Shown: one piece after another, positions 60,370 through 64,000 of the stretch
Position numbering within the stretch: position 1 is the first letter of the stretch
Layout of the letters: each line of letters opens with the position of its first letter
Assembly (NCBI RefSeq): GCF_048320135.1
Contig: NZ_CP182947.1
Coordinates: forward strand, 682,001-746,000
Reading direction: 5' to 3'
DNA length: 64,000 bases
DNA from: Ideonella_A sakaiensis_A
Lineage (GTDB): Bacteria; Pseudomonadota; Gammaproteobacteria; Burkholderiales; Burkholderiaceae_C
The notes under the pieces: model-generated
What the model saw: the letters and a program-made list of their open reading frames with translations, nothing else
Told to the model about the DNA's origin: nothing
Database searches by the model: none
Position numbers and translations under genes: made by a program

Positions 60370-61131
60370 ATGAGCAATAAGCCTGCGGTCTTTGTCGGTT
60401 CGTCTTCAGAGAGCTTGGACGTGGCTTACGCACTTCAAGAGAACCTGGAGCATACTGCTGAGGTGACAGTTTGGACACAGGGCATCTTCGAGCTCTCGAA
60501 GTACACACTTGATTCACTTATCGACGCCCTCGACGGCAGCGACTTTGGCGTGTTCATTTTTTCGCCAGACGACGTGTCCATAATGCGCGGCGAGCAGAGA
60601 CAGGTCGTCCGAGACAACGTTGTGTTTGAACTAGGACTTTTTGCAGGCCGTTTGGGGAGGGATCGAAACTTCATCCTTGTTCCTCGGGGATCAGAGGATC
60701 AGCTCCGACTCCCTACGGACTTGCTCGGACTTACGCCTGCTTTATACGACGCAACTCGGCAGGATGGAAATCTTCGTGCCGCACTCGGCCCCTCAACTAC
60801 TAAGATTACCAAGTCGCTCGGAAAGTTGGGCAAGCTTGTCAAACAAAACAACACCGCGCCTGCAGATGAACCTTTACCAATTCAATACTCGGAGGCAGAT
60901 AAACTTGCGATCATCACTTCCTGGATGGGATCGCGCGGAAGTGACGAAAACACGCGCGTAATCCATTTTGCTGAGGTTGATCTAGAGTTGAAGCTTGATC
61001 CGGGGTCAACCAAGAGGCTTATCAAGCAAGCAGCTAGTCGCTGGGATTACGTACCACAGACAGAAGGCGAGCATACGATTCTATTCGAGGCGAATTACCG
61101 CGCCACTCGGCACGGCGGCCGGGACTGGTGA
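60370..61131 (+). CDS. TIR-like domain protein (Cap12/PycTIR type, PF10137-like), cassette gene
   Basis: A 253-residue protein. Residues 5-110 form a TIR-like nucleotide-binding domain: AVFVGSSSESLDVAYALQENL, VTVWTQGIF, GVFIFSPDD and RDNVVFELGLFAGRLGR, where Glu87 is the likely catalytic Glu of an NAD+-cleaving TIR. This domain type is the effector in CBASS (TIR-STING) and Pycsar (PycTIR) systems. The C-terminal ~80 residues (from about SEADKLAIITSWMGSR) are not recognised and contain no membrane helix; no cyclase gene is next to it. The ATG is 24 bases beyond attC1, as in cassettes. GC is lower than average. Confidence 0.85.
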   Translation: MSNKPAVFVGSSSESLDVAYALQENLEHTAEVTVWTQGIFELSKYTLDSLIDALDGSDFGVFIFSPDDVSIMRGEQRQVVRDNVVFELGLFAGRLGRDRNFILVPRGSEDQLRLPTDLLGLTPALYDATRQDGNLRAALGPSTTKITKSLGKLGKLVKQNNTAPADEPLPIQYSEADKLAIITSWMGSRGSDENTRVIHFAEVDLELKLDPGSTKRLIKQAASRWDYVPQTEGEHTILFEANYRATRHGGRDW

Positions 61132-61139
61132 AAAATGAC

Positions 61140-61251
61140 GGTTAACCATTCGGTCATCTGTAAGCGGTGGCAGTATGGCGCCGTTTGGGCGTCCATTTCA
61201 TTCTTGCCCCGTCGCCTTACGCCACTGCTTCGGTTAACTCGGACGTTCTCC
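61140..61251 (+). other. attC site 2 (long, degenerate)
   Basis: Left part GGTTAACCATTCGGTCATC (61140-61158) and right part CGGTTAACTCGGACGTTC (61231-61248) resemble attC ends. Between them AAGCGGTGGC-A-GTATGGCG pairs with CGCCTTAC-GCCACTGCTT with one extrahelical A and two mismatches/wobbles. The 112-base length is within the attC range. The terminal box GTTCTCC deviates from GTTRRRY. It starts nine bases after the TIR gene stop. Confidence 0.55.
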
Positions 61252-61282
61252 TCAAAGTAGTCCCTGATTAGCATTTGCCGCC

Positions 61283-61777
61283 ATGAAAACCCCTTGGTGG
61301 TCGGCCGGCTTGTTGCTTCTGGCGTTCGCAGCCGGCTTCTTGCTCTACCAGGCGGTGATATACGTTGCCGGCTTTCTTGCGGCTATCGCCGTACCGAGCA
61401 GTTACTTTGCTTGGTTTGGGCGCGGGCGGGCAGAACTGGCCGCGGCCATCGTGATCCTGACGACGATGGCCTTGCCGATGGCCATTCTCTTTGCGGGCGG
61501 CACGCTCGCCAGCTATCGGCTGCTGCGTGAGCTACCACCCAGGCCGTTCATGCTGGCGATCGTCGCCGGCGCAGTCACCTGCTTTGTCTTCAGGACGGCG
61601 TCGTCCATGCTGTACCTGTCAGAGTTGCCTCGAGAGGTCCAACCTGTCCCGATCAGCGATGTCCTCTGGCAAATCCTGCTTCCGCCCTGGTGGGCAGTGC
61701 CGAGTGCAGTCGCCCCCTGGCTGGGATTGGCGTTCGCGGGCTGGCTCATCTTGCGGCGGGCGCGACATGAAGCCTGA
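61283..61777 (+). CDS. Small integral membrane protein, family not recognised
   Basis: A 164-residue hydrophobic protein with four likely membrane helices (for example LLLLAFAAGFLLYQAVIYVAGFLAAIAV and LAAAIVILTTMALPMAILFAGGTLA). No motif of a known transporter or enzyme is evident. GC and codon use are like the chromosome. It starts 32 bases after attC site 2 and its stop overlaps the start of the next gene, so the two form one two-gene unit, possibly a two-gene cassette. Confidence 0.65.
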   Translation: MKTPWWSAGLLLLAFAAGFLLYQAVIYVAGFLAAIAVPSSYFAWFGRGRAELAAAIVILTTMALPMAILFAGGTLASYRLLRELPPRPFMLAIVAGAVTCFVFRTASSMLYLSELPREVQPVPISDVLWQILLPPWWAVPSAVAPWLGLAFAGWLILRRARHEA

Positions 61778-62240
61778 CCACCTGCTCGACCGGAGCACCA
61801 ACAGGCTCCACCGATGGCTGATCTATGTTGTCGCCGCCACCTTGTCGACCGGCCCAGTTGGTGCCACTGCGACGCCGCCGGCGAAGCTGTCACCGGTACC
61901 GGGCATGTTCACCGACATGAAGTACCAACAAGAATTCGGGGACTTCGTCGGTATGGAAATTTTCATCGTGCCAAGCGGTGACGGAGGTCACTTCGCGCTG
62001 GTGCAATGCTCCGACGGCAAGCTGACAAAACCCGTGCTCGTCCAGGCGAGCTTCAAGGGAATCGCGGTCACGCTGGAGCCCCATCGCGATCCGCTCAGCA
62101 GTTGCCCGAAAGCCGCTTTTCGAGGCACGATCTCGGACGCTGAATTGCGTGGGCAATTCGAAGGGAGCAGCCATGTTCGTCGGCTCAAGCGGAAGAGCAG
62201 CGTCTGGCAGTTGGAAGACGTACTTCCCGGCGCGAAGTGA
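61767..62240 (+). CDS. Secreted or membrane-anchored hypothetical protein
   Basis: A 157-residue protein with an N-terminal hydrophobic segment (HRWLIYVVAATLSTGPVGATATPPAK) that looks like a signal peptide, then a beta-rich domain (MEIFIVPSGDGGHFALVQCSDGKLTKPVLVQASFKG). Two Cys (in VQCSDG and SSCPKA) could form a disulfide. The family is not recognised. The ATG overlaps the stop of the membrane protein, and a cassette-type hairpin begins 13 bases after its stop. Confidence 0.65.
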   Translation: MKPDHLLDRSTNRLHRWLIYVVAATLSTGPVGATATPPAKLSPVPGMFTDMKYQQEFGDFVGMEIFIVPSGDGGHFALVQCSDGKLTKPVLVQASFKGIAVTLEPHRDPLSSCPKAAFRGTISDAELRGQFEGSSHVRRLKRKSSVWQLEDVLPGAK

Positions 62241-62252
62241 TGCACGAATCGT

Positions 62253-62312
62253 TCAAGCGCCGATGCCTTCCCCTGCATGGGGCGCAGCTTCCACGTCGGG
62301 CATCGCACTTGA
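62253..62312 (+). other. attC-like hairpin site 3
   Basis: TCAAGCGCCGATGCC (62253-62267) pairs with GGGCATCGCACTTGA (62298-62312) through 13 base pairs with one mismatch and one bulged C, the geometry of an attC stem. GAATCGTTCAAGC upstream is close to the consensus left attC box. The terminal GTTRRRY box is not clear, so this may be a decayed site. Confidence 0.4.
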
Positions 62313-62336
62313 CGTCTTCAGCTCTGGGAGTCCGCA

Positions 62337-62759
62337 ATGAATCGTCGCCTCGCCCTCGCACTGCTGGTGTTGCTGCTGTCCACTGCGCCCACCGTAGCTC
62401 TTGCGGGCGCCGACGTGGATCCAGCCGCAAGACCGGCCGCAGCCGAATGGCTGCAGAAGGTCGATACCTCGAACTACTCGGGATCGTGGGAAACAGCGGC
62501 TTTGATGTTCAAGAGCGCCGTATCGGTTCAGGCTTGGGAGAAGGCCGCGCAGTCGGTGCGTGCTCCTCTGGGCGCGCTGCGCAAACGCGCGGAGAGATCA
62601 GCAACAGCATCCAGCGTTCTCCCCGGGGCCCCTGACGGGAAGTACGTCGTATTTCAGTACGACGCCGTATTCGAGAACAAGGCAACGGCGGTCGAGACCT
62701 TGACCCTTGCGCAAGATCGCGACGGCATGTGGCGCGTGGCCGGATACTTCATCAAGTAG
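62337..62759 (+). CDS. Secreted DUF4019-like protein (cassette-type gene)
   Basis: A 140-residue protein with a signal peptide (RRLALALLVLLLSTAPTVALAGA) and a mature domain WLQKVDTSNYSGSWETAALMFKSAVSVQAWEKAAQSVRAPLGALRKRAERSA...VVFQYDAVFENKATAVETLTLAQDRDGMWRVAGYFIK. The pattern of alternating Trp/Ser helix and DGxWRVAGYFIK end fits DUF4019, a family often found as integron gene cassettes. No activity is known. It follows site 3 and is followed seven bases later by hairpin 4. Confidence 0.75.
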   Translation: MNRRLALALLVLLLSTAPTVALAGADVDPAARPAAAEWLQKVDTSNYSGSWETAALMFKSAVSVQAWEKAAQSVRAPLGALRKRAERSATASSVLPGAPDGKYVVFQYDAVFENKATAVETLTLAQDRDGMWRVAGYFIK

Positions 62760-62765
62760 CTGGGC

Positions 62766-62797
62766 GGTCAAGCGGCGGCGAACCGTCGGCTTGCACC
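62766..62797 (+). other. attC-like hairpin 4
   Basis: GGTCAAGCGGCGG (62766-62778), loop CGAA, then CCGTCGGCTTGCACC (62783-62797) with two one-base bulges. It contains the TCAAGC..GGCTT pair seen at attC cores and lies seven bases after the DUF4019 stop, as at the other cassette ends. Boxes at the ends are not clear. It adjoins the first copy of the 75-bp direct repeat. Confidence 0.35.
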
Positions 62798-62872
62798 ATA
62801 TCCGACACGGGCAGGCAATCGGTGCCCCGTCGTACGCCTCACGCGCCGATTGCGGCGTGTCTGAATTCCTCC
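62798..62872 (+). repeat. 75-bp direct repeat, copy 1
   Basis: First copy of an element repeated at 63749-63823 in the same orientation, beginning ATATCCGACACGGGCAGG. Nine differences in the first 66 bases give roughly 86 percent identity. It contains a dyad, GACAC...GCAATCGGTGC and GCGCCGATTGC...GTGTC, so the element can fold on itself. Copies bracket an oppositely oriented ORF. Confidence 0.8.
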
Positions 62873-62890
62873 CCGCCGCGTCGGTTCACT

Positions 62891-63430
62891 CTACGGCCAA
62901 GACGAGATCCCTGGCGTTGCAGAGTCCGGCTTCATTTGCCGCTTGATCGTGACCCACCAGAGTTTCTGACGAGAATCCCGATCGCGAATCGATCCGCGTG
63001 CAAGATAGTCGTTGATGGCCCAACTCGATACTGGGGCCGCTCCTACCACATAAGCAAACGTGAAGCCTCTCGAAGCCCCCTGGAACCTGTAGATGGACGC
63101 CACCAACACACCGCCGGATCCAGCCGGCATTTGGTGGTAAATCTGCGGGCTGAGTTCCTCGAGTGCCTGCTGCTCGGCCTGATCCGCCGCCACGATATTC
63201 ATGTTGTGCATTGCGGTGTAGAACAGATCGGCACCGACACCCGTGGCGGACTGCCCCCGAGAAGTATTTGCACTGTGCCCGGCAATTGCCCTGCGAACAT
63301 AGTGGTTCCCAAGTGGTGTCCCGGATCTGCCCGCGCCCACTTCGCCGAACCGATCATTGCTGGGCCCAGGCCCGGTGTCGAGCAGACCGCCGTCGAGGTC
63401 GTATACAACCTGCCAGATGAGTGGTTCCAT
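62891..63430 (-). CDS. Hypothetical protein, opposite orientation
   Basis: A 179-residue ORF with normal amino-acid balance (MEPLIWQVVYDLDGGLLDTG..., then ADLFYTAMHNMNIVAADQAEQQALEELSPQIYHQM and YVVGAAPVSSWAINDYLARGSI). The ATG at 63430 is chosen; a TTG four codons earlier is possible. No known domain is recognised. It is enclosed by the two copies of the 75-bp repeat and runs against the cassette genes. An overprinted non-coding frame cannot be excluded. Confidence 0.5.
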   Translation of the reverse strand: MEPLIWQVVYDLDGGLLDTGPGPSNDRFGEVGAGRSGTPLGNHYVRRAIAGHSANTSRGQSATGVGADLFYTAMHNMNIVAADQAEQQALEELSPQIYHQMPAGSGGVLVASIYRFQGASRGFTFAYVVGAAPVSSWAINDYLARGSIRDRDSRQKLWWVTIKRQMKPDSATPGISSWP

Positions 63431-63748
63431 GACCGGTCTCAAAGGGTGTGTCGAGAATCACGGGGGGTCCGTGCCCCCTTGGAAATGAGGATAGGTACTG
63501 CAAGCAAGATGTCAAGTTCGCGAGTGGCGTTTCATCGCTCGCATTTACCTTCTCGCGCCATTTGCGAACCGCCGATTCCAGTTGTGCCTGACGTCCGGAG
63601 CGCCACCTCGTCCCGCTCATCTTCGAGCCCTGGGCACGGGACATGGCCACGCGCATGTGTTGGAGGTCGCCACCGGCACCGGGGTCATCACGCGCCTGGG
63701 CGCATGTCGTGGCAGCGGTTCGTTGGCCAAATCAGTTCGCATTGCGCG
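63431..63748. other. Intergenic region without a supported gene
   Basis: Between the reverse ORF and the second 75-bp repeat there is a stretch of mixed composition. A minus-strand frame covers 63354-63656, but it overlaps the better-looking ORF and has no ribosome site, so it is not called. No hairpin terminator or mobile-element end was recognised. Confidence 0.5.
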
Positions 63749-63823
63749 ATATCGGACACGGGCAGACAATCGGTGCCCCGCCGTGCGCCGCACGGGTCAA
63801 TTGCGGCGCGTCTCGAGTTCTCC
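63749..63823 (+). repeat. 75-bp direct repeat, copy 2
   Basis: Second copy of the element at 62798-62872, beginning ATATCGGACACGGGCAGA. The dyad is less perfect here (ACAATCGGTG and GTCAATTGCGG). It lies directly upstream of the GYD gene, ending 16 bases before its start, so it may contain promoter or leader elements as well as being a repeat. Confidence 0.8.
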
Positions 63824-63839
63824 TTCAAAGGAAATAGTG

Positions 63840-64000
63840 ATGCCCAAGTACATGCTCCGCGTGAACTACACCGCCGAGGGCGCCAAAGGCCTCGTTCGTG
63901 AAGGCGGCTCCAAGCGTCGTGCCATTGCCCAGAGTGCGGCAGAGTCGGTTGGCGGAAAGGTCGAGTCCTTCCATTTCGCTTTCGGCGATACCGACGCCTT
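63840..64000 (+). CDS. GYD domain-containing protein (3' partial)
   Basis: The first 53 residues of a GYD-family protein: MPKYMLRVNYTAEGAKGLVREGGSKRRAIAQSAAES then VGGKVESFHFAFGDTDA. This is the ferredoxin-like GYD fold, typically about 100 residues; its function is unknown. AAAGGA lies eight bases upstream of the ATG. The gene runs off the right edge. Confidence 0.88.
   Translation, partial: MPKYMLRVNYTAEGAKGLVREGGSKRRAIAQSAAESVGGKVESFHFAFGDTDA

Larger units (their letters stand above)
59453..62797 (+). mobile_element. Gene-cassette array lacking an integrase (CALIN-like)
   Basis: Three single-gene units and one two-gene unit, each ending in an attC-like site or hairpin that starts within about 15 bases of its stop codon, all in one orientation. 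Sites lie at 60287-60346, 61140-61251, 62253-62312 and 62766-62797. The first two resemble integron attC sites in sequence and extrahelical-base pattern; the others are hairpins of the same kind without clear terminal boxes. No integron integrase or attI is in the window. The first two genes have lower GC than the chromosome around them. The left boundary is uncertain; no attC was found left of 59453. Confidence 0.6.

Noticed and set aside
60370..61131. Complete CBASS or Pycsar system
   Set aside because: No cyclase, STING, CD-NTase-associated or ubiquitin-like genes flank the TIR protein; only the effector-type domain is present.
63354..63656. Minus-strand ORF of 100 codons upstream of the reverse hypothetical gene
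   Set aside because: Overlaps the better-supported ORF ending at 62891, lacks a ribosome site, and its second half is Arg-rich shadow sequence.
1..64000. tRNA, rRNA, CRISPR and IS elements
   Set aside because: All intergenic gaps were read for cloverleaf ends, spaced repeats and transposase frames; none was found.

Overview
The window is GC-rich, densely packed chromosomal DNA, most likely from a betaproteobacterium of the Burkholderiales. That placement rests on the Bug-type (TctC-like) solute receptor, the style of the short C-rich intergenic repeats and general codon use; it is an inference and no rRNA or other marker gene is present. No tRNA, rRNA, CRISPR array or complete insertion sequence was seen.

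Layout. (1) 1-17.6 kb is a catabolic region. A plus-strand run of short-chain dehydrogenases and a DUF1330 protein faces a tightly overlapping minus-strand operon: a CitE/malyl-CoA-lyase-like protein, a RuBisCO-like protein, a DUF1537 sugar-acid kinase, an alpha/beta hydrolase broken by a one-base frameshift, an SDR, an aldehyde dehydrogenase and a zinc alcohol dehydrogenase. Next to it lie an FMN alpha-hydroxy-acid oxidase and a LysR regulator. The LysR gene is divergent from a plus-strand operon (NTF2-like protein, maleylacetate-reductase-like enzyme, TfdA/TauD-type dioxygenase, FAH-family hydrolase, Bug receptor) that ends at a clear intrinsic terminator. (2) 17.7-21 kb holds an APC permease, a sulfatase and a DUF3237 protein. 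(3) 21-24.4 kb is a copper module: copZ and copA are divergent, each with a 19-bp-spacer CueR-type promoter, and cueR follows copA. (4) 24.3-43.4 kb is mixed: a DUF72 protein, PQQ glucose dehydrogenase, an SDR lacking the catalytic Tyr, DUF421, a complete RND efflux operon, tam, PRC-barrel and MgtC proteins, a MalT/AlkS-like regulator behind an acyl-CoA synthetase, alanine dehydrogenase and DUF1428.

(5) 43.5-50.7 kb is a coherent 2-ketogluconate utilisation locus: a PtxS-like LacI regulator, three near-identical TGAAACCGGTTTCA operators, a four-gene polar-amino-acid-type ABC transporter, then kguE, kguK and kguD. The ABC transporter sits where pseudomonads carry the MFS transporter KguT. With the PQQ glucose dehydrogenase at 25-28 kb this suggests periplasmic glucose oxidation followed by 2-ketogluconate uptake and entry at 6-phosphogluconate.

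(6) 50.7-59.2 kb holds an inverted repeat, small genes, a NYN/OST-HTH protein, a secreted esterase, an AlaX editing protein, B12-dependent ribonucleotide reductase, an orphan antitoxin and two metabolic genes. (7) 59.3-64 kb is accessory DNA with visibly lower GC in its first two genes. It looks like a gene-cassette array without an integrase: each cassette-sized unit ends within about 15 bases of an attC-like imperfect hairpin. The first two cassettes encode a DUF2971 protein and a TIR-like (Cap12/PycTIR-type) protein, a candidate anti-phage pair. Farther right, two copies of a 75-bp element bracket an oppositely oriented ORF. The window ends inside a GYD-domain gene.
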